Below, in pieces: positions 28,587 to 37,425 of a stretch of DNA of 64,000 nt; position 1 is the first letter of the stretch; each line of letters opens with the position of its first letter. Made by a program: the position numbers and the translations under genes. The notes under the pieces are model-generated. The model saw nothing but the letters and a program-made list of their open reading frames with translations. It was not told the origin of the DNA and searched no databases. Source of the DNA: Algoriphagus algorifonticola (lineage in GTDB: Bacteria > Bacteroidota > Bacteroidia > Cytophagales > Cyclobacteriaceae); NCBI RefSeq assembly GCF_007655305.1, contig NZ_VLOG01000042.1, positions 48,592 through 112,591 of the forward strand, written 5' to 3'.

Positions 28587-30767
28587 TTAGTTAGCCTTGG
28601 GGATATTCCCTTTTTGATTTTTCCCCTTTTTAAAAATCTTATTTACAGCCTGAGAAATTAACTCCATCTGATCCAAAGGACCAGGAAGCGTGCTGTGAAG
28701 AAAATCCATAGCAGGAAAAGAACCTGAGAATGGTTGATTAGGATATACCAGTAAAAAGCTTTTTTCTTTCAGCCAGCGGTTGACTAAATCCGGCAACTCT
28801 TCCATTTTGGGATGGTAAGAATGGTTACCCTTTCGGCTTAAAATCAAGATTACAAAATCATCTTTTCTCAGTTGGATATGGAGATTTTCTGGTTCCTCCC
28901 AACCGGCAAATTCTCTAAACTCTATTCGGATAGGATTATTAGCCAGAATTTCCTCTATGTATTCTCTGGATGGTTCAGAAACATAGAAAATCATTCTTGC
29001 ATGAGAATTTTTTGCCAGGTTCCATATTTTAATCAACCAAAAAGGAAAGCCTAACTCCTGCTCTGCCTTCGGTGGAATGATCACTAAAATCCTTCTTTGG
29101 CTGGAAAAAGGGCTGAAAGGGCGATAGATATAGGTAGTGGTGTTGACTTTATTCAATAGCCCTTGGGTAAGATTACCAAGAAAAGACTCATCAAAGGGTT
29201 GCTGCACGTGTAATCCTAAGATTAAATCAGTGGCTTTATTCTCATAAACCACACTGGAAATCCCTTTGGAAACATCCGTGTCATATCGGAGCAATTCATA
29301 CAAGTTATGATCCGTAGCAGCAGCCCTTTCACTGGCCCTATTGAGCGTTTTCTGGGCTTTTACCTCAGCATTACTATCCTGCTGTTCCGGATTGATAATG
29401 CTGAGAGCATAAATCCCGCTTTTAGAGTCTGGAGATTTGAGATTGATCGCTAAGTTGATCAATTCCTCTGCAGTTTCCTCATTTCTGACAGGAACCAAAA
29501 ATCTCTCAGGTAAATCTGCGACGTTTTGGTCAGATAAATCACTTTCACTGATCACTATGCCTTTAGCGCCTCTTTGTGCTTCGATGGATGCAAGAGTGCA
29601 TGTGATTAATATCATCACAATGGTGCCATTTAAGATACTTTCAGGCAACAGACGAATGGCTTCTCCTGCATCGTTTGTTCCAATGATCAGATTATAACCA
29701 ATCAATACCGCAGCCAAGGTGGCGGCTGCCTGAGCATTGCTTAGTCCGAAAATTACCCTTCTTTCATTTGTACTATAATTGAAGATTTTTTGAGTACCTA
29801 AGGCAGCCAGATATTTGGCTAAGGTGGCGGTGACAGTCATGACTACGGCTACTTTGATAGTTTCCTCATCCTGAAAAAACACCCTGAAATCCACCAACAT
29901 TCCTACTCCAATCAAAAAAAATGGGATAAATATGGCATTGCCTACAAACTCCACTCGGTTCATTAATGGCGACGTCCTTGGAATTAAAGGGTTGAGAGCT
30001 AACCCAACCATGAATGCGCCAATGATTCCCTCCAGGCCAGCCATTTCAGCCATTAATGCTCCTGCGAAGACCAAGCCTAAAATGAACACATATTGAAGGA
30101 TGGCATCCTCATTAAATTTCAAGAACCATTTGGCAAATCGGGGCATTACCCAGAGAACGATCGCAGAAAAAATCAGCAATGAAACCATTAGCTTGATCCA
30201 AAAAATGCTACCTACCTGCCCTTTACTCATGCCAACAATCACCGCCAAAATCAATAAGGCAAGGGTATCTGTAATCAATGTACCCCCAACAGCTACCGTA
30301 ACAGCACGATTTTTTGTGATTCCCAGCTTTGAAATAATCGGATAAGCTATGAGGGTATGTGAAGCAAACATACTTGCCAACAATACGGAAGAAATCATGG
30401 ACAAATCCAAAAGATATAATCCTACCCAAGTGCCTAGCCCCATAGGGATCAAAAAAGTCAGCATTCCAAAGACCAAACTCTTTTTGCTATGAGACTTAAA
30501 GTCTTGAAAGTCTATTTCCAAGCCTGCCAAAAACATAATATAAAGCAAGCCTGCTGTGCCTGAGAGAATTATTCCACTGTCTCGCTCCATCAATCCAAAT
30601 CCTTTGGGACCAACGATAGCTCCGGCGACAATTAAGCCCAGAAGTGGAGGGATTTTAAGACGAGTGAGAAGAAGAGGCGCTAAAAGAATGATGACCAGAA
30701 TGATCAGGAATTTCATCCCCGGATGGGTAATCGGAAAATCAAAACTCAAATCAGCGAGTAACATCAT
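28587..30767 (-). CDS. CPA2-family (Kef-type) cation:proton antiporter with C-terminal USP-like region
   Basis: A 726-residue membrane protein. About 12 transmembrane helices in the first 400 residues form a Na/H-exchanger fold typical of KefB-type transporters (IPPLLGLIVAGAIVGPKGFG, YIMFLAGLEIDFQDFK, GLEGIIGAFMVGLALNPLIP). The C-terminal 320 residues are hydrophilic and contain two halves resembling universal-stress-protein folds (RFLVPVRNEETAEELINLA, RRILVIIPPKAEQELGFPFW), as in many Bacteroidota antiporters. It exchanges Na or K for protons at the inner membrane; the ion is not determinable. It starts eight bases after the stop of the Ca/Na antiporter gene, so the two form an ion-homeostasis operon. 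Confidence 0.92.
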   Translation of the reverse strand: MMLLADLSFDFPITHPGMKFLIILVIILLAPLLLTRLKIPPLLGLIVAGAIVGPKGFGLMERDSGIILSGTAGLLYIMFLAGLEIDFQDFKSHSKKSLVFGMLTFLIPMGLGTWVGLYLLDLSMISSVLLASMFASHTLIAYPIISKLGITKNRAVTVAVGGTLITDTLALLILAVIVGMSKGQVGSIFWIKLMVSLLIFSAIVLWVMPRFAKWFLKFNEDAILQYVFILGLVFAGALMAEMAGLEGIIGAFMVGLALNPLIPRTSPLMNRVEFVGNAIFIPFFLIGVGMLVDFRVFFQDEETIKVAVVMTVTATLAKYLAALGTQKIFNYSTNERRVIFGLSNAQAAATLAAVLIGYNLIIGTNDAGEAIRLLPESILNGTIVMILITCTLASIEAQRGAKGIVISESDLSDQNVADLPERFLVPVRNEETAEELINLAINLKSPDSKSGIYALSIINPEQQDSNAEVKAQKTLNRASERAAATDHNLYELLRYDTDVSKGISSVVYENKATDLILGLHVQQPFDESFLGNLTQGLLNKVNTTTYIYRPFSPFSSQRRILVIIPPKAEQELGFPFWLIKIWNLAKNSHARMIFYVSEPSREYIEEILANNPIRIEFREFAGWEEPENLHIQLRKDDFVILILSRKGNHSYHPKMEELPDLVNRWLKEKSFLLVYPNQPFSGSFPAMDFLHSTLPGPLDQMELISQAVNKIFKKGKNQKGNIPKAN

Positions 30768-30775
30768 GCTTTAAA

Positions 30776-31732
30776 TTAGATTTCTCCGCTAATCAGGAAT
30801 CCTGTGTATACTAAATATGCCAAGAGCAGCAATAATGCCTCCCATTGATCCAACTTTTTTCTCTTGCCGGTAAACATGGCAAGAAATAGAAAGATGGTTC
30901 CACCGCTCAATAAAAGTATATCCATATTGAATGATGGGTTATACTCCAGTGGGCGAATGAGGGAACTTACGCCTAATATGAGTAAAAGGTTGAAAATATT
31001 AGAGCCTACAATATTGCCAATGGCTATATCTGCATTTTTCTTCATGGCGGCTACAACAGAAGTTGCCAGTTCGGGTAGGGAAGTACCTGCTGCCACGATG
31101 GTTAAACCAATGATTTTTTCGCTTACTCCCAATGTCTGAGCCATGCTGACTGCATTATCTACCACCAACTTTCCTCCACCAACCAATCCTGCTAAACCCA
31201 AAACAATTAGACTCCAAATTTTCAGATTTGAGTAAGGAGGGATTTCGCCTGATGTTGCTTCCGGGTCTTGTTTCAACTGGGTAGCCACGTAATAAAGAAA
31301 TGCCAAGAAAAAGGCCAATAAAATGAAGCCTTGAACTCTCCCTAATTCAAATCCTGAATCATAGAATAAAGAACCCACAAGAACAGGTATCAATATGGCC
31401 GCAAAAAGAGAAAAGGGAATTTCTTTCCATACTGTACTGGATTGAACGGCAAGGGGAGTGATTAGCCCTGCTATTCCCAGAATCATGAAAAGATTGAAAT
31501 TATTAGAGCCGATAACATTACCAAAAACTATTTCAGGATAGTTTTCTGTTGCAGCTATTGCATTTACAATTAATTCGGGAGCGGAAGTACCAAAGGCAAC
31601 GATGGTTAAACCAATGGCTAAATCAGAAACATTCTTTTTCTTGGCAAGTACAGATGCGCCATCCACCAACCAATCGGCACCCTTTACCAGTAAGACTAAA
31701 CCTATCACCAAAAGAATCAGAGAAATTACCAT
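30776..31732 (-). CDS. calcium/sodium antiporter (CaCA family, YrbG-like)
   Basis: A 318-residue inner-membrane exchanger. It shows the two inverted alpha-repeats of the family: FGTSAPELIVNAIAA followed by GNVIGSNNFNL in the first half, and AAGTSLPELATSVVAA followed by GNIVGSNIFNLLLILG in the second. Ten transmembrane helices are expected. It would export calcium in exchange for sodium or protons. It is the first gene of the antiporter operon, with the Kef-type gene eight bases downstream. Confidence 0.95.
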   Translation of the reverse strand: MVISLILLVIGLVLLVKGADWLVDGASVLAKKKNVSDLAIGLTIVAFGTSAPELIVNAIAATENYPEIVFGNVIGSNNFNLFMILGIAGLITPLAVQSSTVWKEIPFSLFAAILIPVLVGSLFYDSGFELGRVQGFILLAFFLAFLYYVATQLKQDPEATSGEIPPYSNLKIWSLIVLGLAGLVGGGKLVVDNAVSMAQTLGVSEKIIGLTIVAAGTSLPELATSVVAAMKKNADIAIGNIVGSNIFNLLLILGVSSLIRPLEYNPSFNMDILLLSGGTIFLFLAMFTGKRKKLDQWEALLLLLAYLVYTGFLISGEI

Positions 31733-31892
31733 AGTAAACTGAATAAAGGGTTAAAGATTCTTTTGAATATTTCCGCAAAAATAGAATTAAAAAATCCGAT
31801 GATTTCAGTCTTTTCGATTATTTATTTTTTGAAAAAAAGAGAGAAAAAACGCTAATGTCGTTTTTCACTGTTATCTTTTGATTTTAAGTGTT

Positions 31893-32685
31893 TTAAAGCT
31901 TGTTTTTCGGGTAAAAAGGATTGCTTGTTCTGTTTTTAAAACCGTGTGCTCCTGCATACAAGATGATAGTAACTGCTCCGGCGGAAGAAATCCATTGAAT
32001 TTCCTGAATTGCTCCCCAATGCCTTACCGCTATGGCTATCAAAGCCCAAGCCCCAACCAAGGCAAATTCCCTCATATTTCTGGTATAAATCATCCACAGA
32101 TTTAAAGCCGTGGCGACTAGTATCGTTATCAGGGTCCAAGTGAGTTCATCCAATCCTCCCGTCCAATTTATTTTTGCTAAATAGGCTGAAAAATTAGCGA
32201 TGGTAGCTACCGCAATCCATCCAGAGTAAAGACAAATTGGCCACCAAATCCAGGCAATGATAGTTCTTGGAGCATGCCAACGCTCCATATTCAGTCTTAA
32301 AACAACCAAGATTAATGCGCCCAGAATGCTTATCATTATCAGTACGCTAATCCCCGTTTGCTCAGTCAACCAAAAAGCAAAGCCAAGCTCCATTAAGCAG
32401 GTTGGCAATGATTAAAAATGGAGCCATTTTGGGTATGAAATCGCTTTGATTCTTTGTAAAAGAGGATTTGATCAAAAAGATAGCCTGTGCTGTTAAACCC
32501 AGGAAAATCAAGCCCCAAATAGAAAAAGCGTAGGAAGCCGGCGTAAAGAGATTTTCATATTCCCTGCTGAGCGATCCTACCGTATTCCCATTTATTCCAA
32601 GCGTATTGACTGTGTAATTCCAATAGATCAATCCTATTAAGACCAAAAGATTGATGATTGCATAAATTTTATCTGAAATATTCAT
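31893..32685 (-). pseudogene. TspO-like tryptophan-rich sensory protein, interrupted by a one-base frameshift
   Basis: Two open frames on the minus strand, 32685-32362 and 32408-31893, read as the front and back of one membrane protein of about 263 residues. The first half gives INGNTVGSLSREYENLFTPA and FSIWGLIFLGL and ends NLLNGAWLCFLVD; the second continues WLTEQTGISVLIMISILGAL and IIAWIWWPICLYSGWIAVAT. These are segments of the tryptophan-rich TspO/MBR-like family of Bacteroidota. Removing one base from the A5 run at 32372-32376 (T5 on the coding strand) joins them as AWLCFWLTEQTGISV. It is either a genuine lesion or a homopolymer sequencing error. Its start overlaps by four bases the stop of the oxidoreductase gene. 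Confidence 0.8.
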
Positions 32686-34064
32686 GAGTCCAGCGGTTGT
32701 AGAGACTGTAAAAGAGTGGGGATCAATTCGGCAACGGTGGGATGAGTTTGGACAGAATTCATCAGAATTTCATAATTGATTTTGCCATACATAGCCGTTA
32801 GAAATATTCCTATCAATTCATCTGCACCTGTTCCGCATATCATCGCTCCAGCAATGAGGCCAGTACTTTTTTCTACCAAAACTTCCATTTTGCCTTGAGT
32901 TTCTCCTTTTTCTTTAGCCCGATTTATATCTTTCATCAGCATTTCAGCGTGGAGGTACTTTTTAGAAGCTTTCAAAGCCTCTGATTTATTGATTCCAGCC
33001 CGAGCAAAAGGCGGGTCAACATACAGGGCATAGTTGAGAATGCGATCACTGACTTTTTTCTTTTTATTTCCTGAAATATGATCTTTTATAATCTCAAAAT
33101 CATGGTAAGCTGTATGCGTAAAGGCTCCTTTACCATTGCAGTCTCCCAAGGCGAAGATCCCTTCCTTATTGGTTTGTAGGAAATTATCTACTTCAATATA
33201 GCCGTGTTTATCCTGATTAATTCTAGCAAGCTCCAACTGTAATAAGTCTGAGTTGGGGATTCTTCCTGTTGCAAGCAATAGATGGGTACCGCGGATTTTT
33301 CGTTCTTTCCCTCCGCAATCCATCTGAACCTCCACTTGGGAATCTCCCCAGTTTTTTCCTGAGAGGCAATTGGCGTTTAATTCAAACTGTATCCCTTCAG
33401 TTTCCAGAATTTGCTGAATCATTTCCGAGTGATCATCATCTTCCCGATGGATAATTCGTGGTCCCTTTTCACATACAGTTACCTTACTACCGAATCTTCT
33501 AAAAACCTGAGCAAACTCCAACCCAATGTAGCTTCCTCCAATGATGATGAGATGCTGAGGGACTTCCTTTAAATCAAGAATACTTTCATTAGTAAAAAAT
33601 CGAACTTCCTCAAATCCTGGAATAATTCTGGGTCTGGCACCAACATTAATGTAGATCTTTTCGGCTTTTAGCCTATGATTCCCAACAGCTACTTCTTTGG
33701 GGCCTGTGAACTTTCCGATACCCTTGAAAAGAGTGATATTGTCATTGCTTTCAATTCCGTCTTGAATCCCATTTCTTGAGGAGGAGATGATTTTTTCTTT
33801 CCTTTTCCAGATTTTTTCTAAAGAAATAGATGGATTCTTTTCCGTAAAAACCCCCAATTCAGATGCATGATTGATCTCCCAAGCCCTCCTTGCAGAGGCG
33901 ACATAAGTTTTGGTAGGGGTGCAACCAGTATTCACACAAGTTCCGCCGAGTTTGCCCTTTTCTATCAAGGCTACTTTTTGCTTTTTTGAAGCTAGAAAAA
34001 AAGCTAAGGGATTTCCGGCTTGTCCGGAACCGATGATGATTGAGTCAAAAGTTTGAATTTCCAT
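32682..34064 (-). CDS. FAD-dependent disulfide oxidoreductase, mercuric-reductase-like
   Basis: A 460-residue class I pyridine-nucleotide-disulfide oxidoreductase. The FAD motif is IIIGSGQAGNPLAFFLA, the redox disulfide C43/C48 sits in GGTCVNTGCTPTK, and the NAD(P) motif is IIGGSYIGLEFAQVF. GIFALGDCNGKGAFTHTAYHD contacts FAD, and the C-terminal HPTVAELIPTLL provides the His-Pro-Thr interface. It lacks the C-terminal Cys pair and N-terminal HMA domain of true mercuric reductase, and no other mercury genes are nearby, so a general disulfide or quinone reductase is more likely. It overlaps by four bases the following TspO-like gene, indicating coupled translation. Confidence 0.88.
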   Translation of the reverse strand: MEIQTFDSIIIGSGQAGNPLAFFLASKKQKVALIEKGKLGGTCVNTGCTPTKTYVASARRAWEINHASELGVFTEKNPSISLEKIWKRKEKIISSSRNGIQDGIESNDNITLFKGIGKFTGPKEVAVGNHRLKAEKIYINVGARPRIIPGFEEVRFFTNESILDLKEVPQHLIIIGGSYIGLEFAQVFRRFGSKVTVCEKGPRIIHREDDDHSEMIQQILETEGIQFELNANCLSGKNWGDSQVEVQMDCGGKERKIRGTHLLLATGRIPNSDLLQLELARINQDKHGYIEVDNFLQTNKEGIFALGDCNGKGAFTHTAYHDFEIIKDHISGNKKKKVSDRILNYALYVDPPFARAGINKSEALKASKKYLHAEMLMKDINRAKEKGETQGKMEVLVEKSTGLIAGAMICGTGADELIGIFLTAMYGKINYEILMNSVQTHPTVAELIPTLLQSLQPLDS

Positions 34065-34267
34065 CCTTAGAAAAATTGGTTTGTTCCTTCAATTTCGCCT
34101 AAATGACTCAGGAATAAAAAAAATGAGGATTGAATCCATGTTTTTTCTTTTTTTGTGAAAACGAAAAATATGTTCCTAGATAGAATATTTTTCTATGACA
34201 ATTTTTGTCAACTCATTGAAAATCAGAAAAAAGGAATGTAAATTCATAGCCCTTTAATTTTCAGGCT

Positions 34268-34561
34268 ATGGAAAATCTCATCTACCAAGCTTTTGTCAAA
34301 AAAGCATTTGAAAATTTAGACTTCGTGGAACAGGAAGTCATGCAGTCTTTGAAAGAAATAGCTTTATCCGGCGAATTTAAAGACATCAAGGATTTGGTGG
34401 AGATGGAAGGTCTGGAGTTTATGCTAAGCGACTTTGACCGGGCAAGTGATCCGAATATTCACATCCTGAGCTATTTGCTCAAAAGTATTATGATTGCCAA
34501 GGAGGATTTAGAGGCTTGGAACGGAAAAGAATTTTTGAAGATTGATTCTGCATCTCAATAG
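34268..34561 (+). CDS. small hypothetical protein, paralog of the gene at 35816
   Basis: A 97-residue acidic, mostly helical protein with no signal peptide or recognised domain. It shares the pattern SDFD-x-A-x-DPNI and a C-terminal AWNG with the 90-residue product at 35816, so the two are ancient duplicates (the spacing of SDFD and WNG is similar). The start ATG at 34268 follows an untranslated region of about 200 bases from the divergent oxidoreductase gene. Together with the next three genes it forms a small unknown cluster. Confidence 0.6.
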   Translation: MENLIYQAFVKKAFENLDFVEQEVMQSLKEIALSGEFKDIKDLVEMEGLEFMLSDFDRASDPNIHILSYLLKSIMIAKEDLEAWNGKEFLKIDSASQ

Positions 34562-34607
34562 AAGTTTTAGTTTAATTTTAGTACTCTTTTAATTCAAACT
34601 ATTTAAC

Positions 34608-34657
34608 GACACTTAGTGTCAAAAACTATTTGCTAAGTTTTTTATTGAGTAAATTTA
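34608..34657 (+). promoter_or_regulatory. candidate promoter and palindrome before the 34682 operon
   Basis: TTTG (34629-34632) and TAAATTTA (34650-34657), spaced 17 bases, resemble the Bacteroidota -33 TTG and -7 TANNTTTG boxes, the latter with one mismatch. Just upstream is the palindrome GACAC-TTA-GTGTC (34608-34620), a possible operator or a hairpin ending the 34268 transcript. The ATG is at 34682. Confidence 0.35.
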
Positions 34658-34681
34658 TCTACGTAATCAAACGGTAAAATT

Positions 34682-35005
34682 ATGTGGATAGCCAGTAAAA
34701 ATGGCTTTTTGTCGGTGGTTCAGCATCGTGAAAAGCCGGATCAGGTAGTAGTCAGAGCGAGAGTCCGAAAGGACTTGGAAGCGATTTTTCATGAAGGTTC
34801 TATTATAGAAACGCCAGATGGGGATTATCGATTTAGAGTATTTATCAGCAAGCAGGAAGCGGTGGCTTTAATTGCCAAACAAGTCCAGGATATCGATTAT
34901 CCCAATTTCAAAAATGCAATCGCTCAGACTCCACAGCAACGGGATAAGTTGAGTGCCTATCACGATATCTGGACTGTTATGTGGAATTATGCTCAAGATA
35001 AATAA
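34682..35005 (+). CDS. conserved small protein of unknown function
   Basis: A 107-residue soluble protein beginning MWIASKNGFLSVVQHREKPD and containing VVRARVRKDLEAIF, ISKQEAVALIAKQV, DIDYPNFKNAI and a C-terminal AYHDIWTVMWNYAQ. I recall very similar short proteins in phage and bacterial genomes but cannot name a function. It precedes by eight bases the P-loop protein gene, so the two are co-transcribed and probably functionally linked. Confidence 0.7.
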   Translation: MWIASKNGFLSVVQHREKPDQVVVRARVRKDLEAIFHEGSIIETPDGDYRFRVFISKQEAVALIAKQVQDIDYPNFKNAIAQTPQQRDKLSAYHDIWTVMWNYAQDK

Positions 35006-35013
35006 GAAAGTCT

Positions 35014-35808
35014 ATGAAAATCACCTTTGTAACCGGTCCTGGAGGAGTAGGGAAAAGTACCTATATCGAACAGTATTATGCCGGAAAAGAGCAAGTATGT
35101 GTTTTTAACATAGCCAGGAAAGCCAGAGAACTGTTTGGGAGCTACGAGGCCATGGAGAACAGCAGTCTTGAGCTTCAAGCAATCAATGAATCATGCACAG
35201 AGGCCTTTTTTGCATTAATGGATGGGGAACATGTGGTCGTGGAATATCATACGGATGGCTTTGATGATGGGCTTCACGCTATGCTGAAAAAGGCTAAGTC
35301 CCTTCGCATAGAAACGGAACTTATTATGCTTACCACAGATGCAGAGATTGCTTGGGAACGAATTCAAAAAGCGAGATCCGATTATTATCCCTCTGTGAAT
35401 TCCAAAGAAGATACCGAGCTAGTTTTTATGGGGGTTTTGGAGGATGTAGAGTTCAATTTGGATTTTGAGCGGATCTGTGAGGTCGGGTCGGAAGGAGGAT
35501 CACTTAGCTTTTACCGTTTCAAAAGAGGAGATGAGGATCGCTTTTTTTTCACAACAGATGAATCGGGCTACTTTGACTTTGAACCCAGTTATGAGTTTGA
35601 GAAGATAGAAGGTGTAAATTATTCTGAGGATTTTTCAGATTTTCCTACAGCTTTCGAAAAGTTATTGGAGCAATATTCCATTTTCAGACTGTTTCCTCTG
35701 GAGGTCAATCCCAAATATAAAAAAGAGTTTCGAAGAGCATATCAATATTTTCTTTCCTTGGCGGCTGTAGAAGAAGTAAATCCAACTTGGAAGGATTACT
35801 TAAATTGA
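35014..35808 (+). CDS. P-loop NTPase, possible kinase
   Basis: A 264-residue protein starting MKITFVTGPGGVGKSTYIEQ, with Walker A GPGGVGKST (residues 8-16), as in zeta-toxin-like, nucleotide and RNA kinases. LIMLTTDAEIAWERIQKARS around residues 108-128 looks like the family's substrate or lid region. The C-terminal 110 residues are acidic with no recognised domain (PLEVNPKYKKEFRRAYQYFL near the end). The substrate is unknown. It sits between the 107-residue conserved protein (8-base gap) and the small paralog (7-base gap), apparently one operon. Confidence 0.7.
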   Translation: MKITFVTGPGGVGKSTYIEQYYAGKEQVCVFNIARKARELFGSYEAMENSSLELQAINESCTEAFFALMDGEHVVVEYHTDGFDDGLHAMLKKAKSLRIETELIMLTTDAEIAWERIQKARSDYYPSVNSKEDTELVFMGVLEDVEFNLDFERICEVGSEGGSLSFYRFKRGDEDRFFFTTDESGYFDFEPSYEFEKIEGVNYSEDFSDFPTAFEKLLEQYSIFRLFPLEVNPKYKKEFRRAYQYFLSLAAVEEVNPTWKDYLN

Positions 35809-35815
35809 AATTCAT

Positions 35816-36088
35816 ATGAGCTATCAGAAAAAAGTAAAAGAAGCTTTTGAGACCATAGAAAGCTCAAAAATCCAGGTATTTACGGCATTGGTGAATGTGG
35901 CAATGAATTCAGAATTCAGTGATGTAGATGAGCTTTTCGAGGAAGGAGAACTATTTTCATTTAAAAGCAGTGATTTTGATCATGCGACTGATCCAAATAT
36001 TCTGAGTCTTTTAGCCGTAGTAAAGGCATTGGAAATAGCCGAGGAGGAAATGCTCACCTGGAATGGTTCAGGATTGATGGATGATTGA
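35816..36088 (+). CDS. small hypothetical protein, paralog of the gene at 34268
   Basis: A 90-residue acidic helical protein sharing SDFD-x-A-TDPNI and TWNG with the 97-residue product upstream. No signal peptide or known domain. The start lies seven bases after the P-loop protein's stop, so it is probably translated from the same mRNA. The pair flanking the kinase-like gene suggests partners or regulators of it, but that is inference. Confidence 0.6.
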   Translation: MSYQKKVKEAFETIESSKIQVFTALVNVAMNSEFSDVDELFEEGELFSFKSSDFDHATDPNILSLLAVVKALEIAEEEMLTWNGSGLMDD

Positions 36089-36138
36089 GTAGACGGTCAG
36101 ATTAAAGGTGTTTCGCTTTTAATAAACCCAGACGCATT

Positions 36139-36804
36139 TTATTTCCCTGGCAGAATTCCCACCTTGATGCCAATGGTCAGATGAGGAACGGAGTCCCATC
36201 CGTCGAACCGATAGCGATCCCCAAAGCCGAAGAAGTTTTCTAAGAACTCTCCGCTTTGATTTTCGGCTAATTCTACCTGTCTGATCTGTCGGTAGCGTCC
36301 ACGGAATCCAAGTCCTCCAAAAGAGTCAATCAGAATGTTTTCTGATGTATAGACCTGTCTGCCAAATTTGACTCCACTTCCAAAAACTCGGAATTGAATC
36401 TTAGCCTGATCATAATAAATAGTTTGCCCGGTATGGTTGTATTTATCATCGGTTCGGGTAAAGTCTTTATTGACAAAGAAAAATTCGAGAGCCCAATAAT
36501 TCTTTTTGGTGTAAAATTTCAGCTCGTTCTTAGTTCGCCAAAGTTTAAAATCTTCATTTTTTCCTCGGTCAGCTTTAATTCCAAAAATCCCTCCATTCAC
36601 ACCTATCTCAGACTGAATACTGATTTTGTTGCTGAAAAAGTATTCTAGGCCACCTTGAAGAACAATCGTTTCAGGTTCCAAAAAAGCTAAAGGGGAAGTC
36701 TTTACTAAAAGTTGCCTTTCTAAGCCTAAATCCTGCTGGGCATGGGAGGTGGTCATTATGCCAACGGTCAAAGTAAATAATGCTGAAATTATTTGAAGTT
36801 TCAT
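36139..36804 (-). CDS. outer-membrane beta-barrel-like protein (DUF3575-like)
   Basis: A 221-residue exported protein with a signal peptide (ending SHAQQ). The mature part has repeated amphipathic strands (VLQGGLEYFFSNKISIQSEI, SENILIDSFGGLGFRGRYRQ) and ends HLTIGIKVGILPGK. It resembles small DUF3575/OmpA-like barrel proteins, but the family cannot be fixed. Its start codon is in the 3' arm of leader element copy D, with copy C in tandem further upstream. Confidence 0.6.
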   Translation of the reverse strand: MKLQIISALFTLTVGIMTTSHAQQDLGLERQLLVKTSPLAFLEPETIVLQGGLEYFFSNKISIQSEIGVNGGIFGIKADRGKNEDFKLWRTKNELKFYTKKNYWALEFFFVNKDFTRTDDKYNHTGQTIYYDQAKIQFRVFGSGVKFGRQVYTSENILIDSFGGLGFRGRYRQIRQVELAENQSGEFLENFFGFGDRYRFDGWDSVPHLTIGIKVGILPGK

Positions 36805-36891
36805 CTGTTTATATTTTGATTTTTAGAGGTCAGATGGAATGCCCAAAATAATCATCCCCCTGTGTGAGATTTTTCCTCATGGGCATTTCAT
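36802..36891 (-). repeat. leader element copy D, before the barrel-protein gene
   Basis: A 90-base copy. In the sense strand it begins ATGAAATGCCC, includes GGGCATTCCATCTGACC and ends AAATATAAACAGATGAAA at the gene start. The arms CATCTG (plus-strand 36831-36836 as CAGATG) and CAGATG (36802-36807 as CATCTG) pair and contain the ATG at 36804. It lacks the variable hairpin present in copies A and C. It contains a 16-codon frame beginning MRKNLTQGDDYF. Confidence 0.6.
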
Positions 36892-37000
36892 CTGTTTATA
36901 ATTAGTTTTTTAGGCCAGATGGAATGCCCAGGATAATCATCCCCCTCCCGAAACAAGTTCGGAACAAGTTGTGTGAGATTTTTCCTCATGGGCATTTCAT
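36889..37000 (-). repeat. leader element copy C, tandem to copy D
   Basis: A 112-base copy directly joined to copy D. It carries 24 extra bases with the hairpin CCGAA/TTCGG at the position of the copy A hairpin. The stem CATCTG/CAGATG (36916-36921 and 36889-36894) encloses an ATG that opens only a four-codon frame (MKCP), so this copy has no full gene behind it. Confidence 0.6.
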
Positions 37001-37074
37001 AACTTAAATTTCAAAATGAATTTAGTGAGGATTCTAATTAATTACTAACCTATTAGAAAGTGGATAAAAAAATC

Positions 37075-37425
37075 ATGATTGGATTTGAGATTTGCTTTAA
37101 AGACGAAAAAATAATAGCTGCCGAGACAGGGAGTACCTCTCTGATTCTTACAAGGGTAAAAGTCAAAGATAGAGATGAGTTAGATCTTTCTGTGTCAGGT
37201 TCAAGCTATGATTTGGATTTTCGCTCTGTTTGGGGGCAATGGAATTTAAAGGAGGGAGATAAGCTTGAAATAAGGGTTATTGAAACAAATGATGCAACAA
37301 AGCCAACAAAAAGGTATAGCTATATAGAAGACGAAAAAAAAGTTTGGGAGGCAAAACTCTGGTCTTTCAGAAACCTTCAAAAAAGACTGGTGGAGAAAGG
37401 TTTAATTAAAGATGAAAATGGCTGA
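37075..37425 (+). CDS. small hypothetical protein, first of an overlapping pair
   Basis: A 116-residue soluble protein (from ATG 37075; a GTG at 37060 would add five residues). It begins MIGFEICFKDEKIIAAETG and ends RNLQKRLVEKGLIKDENG. No known domain. It resembles the next product in overall size and pattern, with an FxFK-like start, a central L-x-V strand and a final helix ending in GLI, so they are probably distant duplicates. The next start overlaps its last 14 bases. Confidence 0.6.
   Translation: MIGFEICFKDEKIIAAETGSTSLILTRVKVKDRDELDLSVSGSSYDLDFRSVWGQWNLKEGDKLEIRVIETNDATKPTKRYSYIEDEKKVWEAKLWSFRNLQKRLVEKGLIKDENG

Noticed and set aside
32362..32685. Two separate small membrane protein genes at 32362-32685 and 31893-32408
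   Set aside because: They are halves of one TspO-like protein joined by a single-base frameshift.
32682..34064. Mercury resistance operon
   Set aside because: The disulfide oxidoreductase lacks the C-terminal cysteine pair and HMA domain, and no mer genes adjoin.
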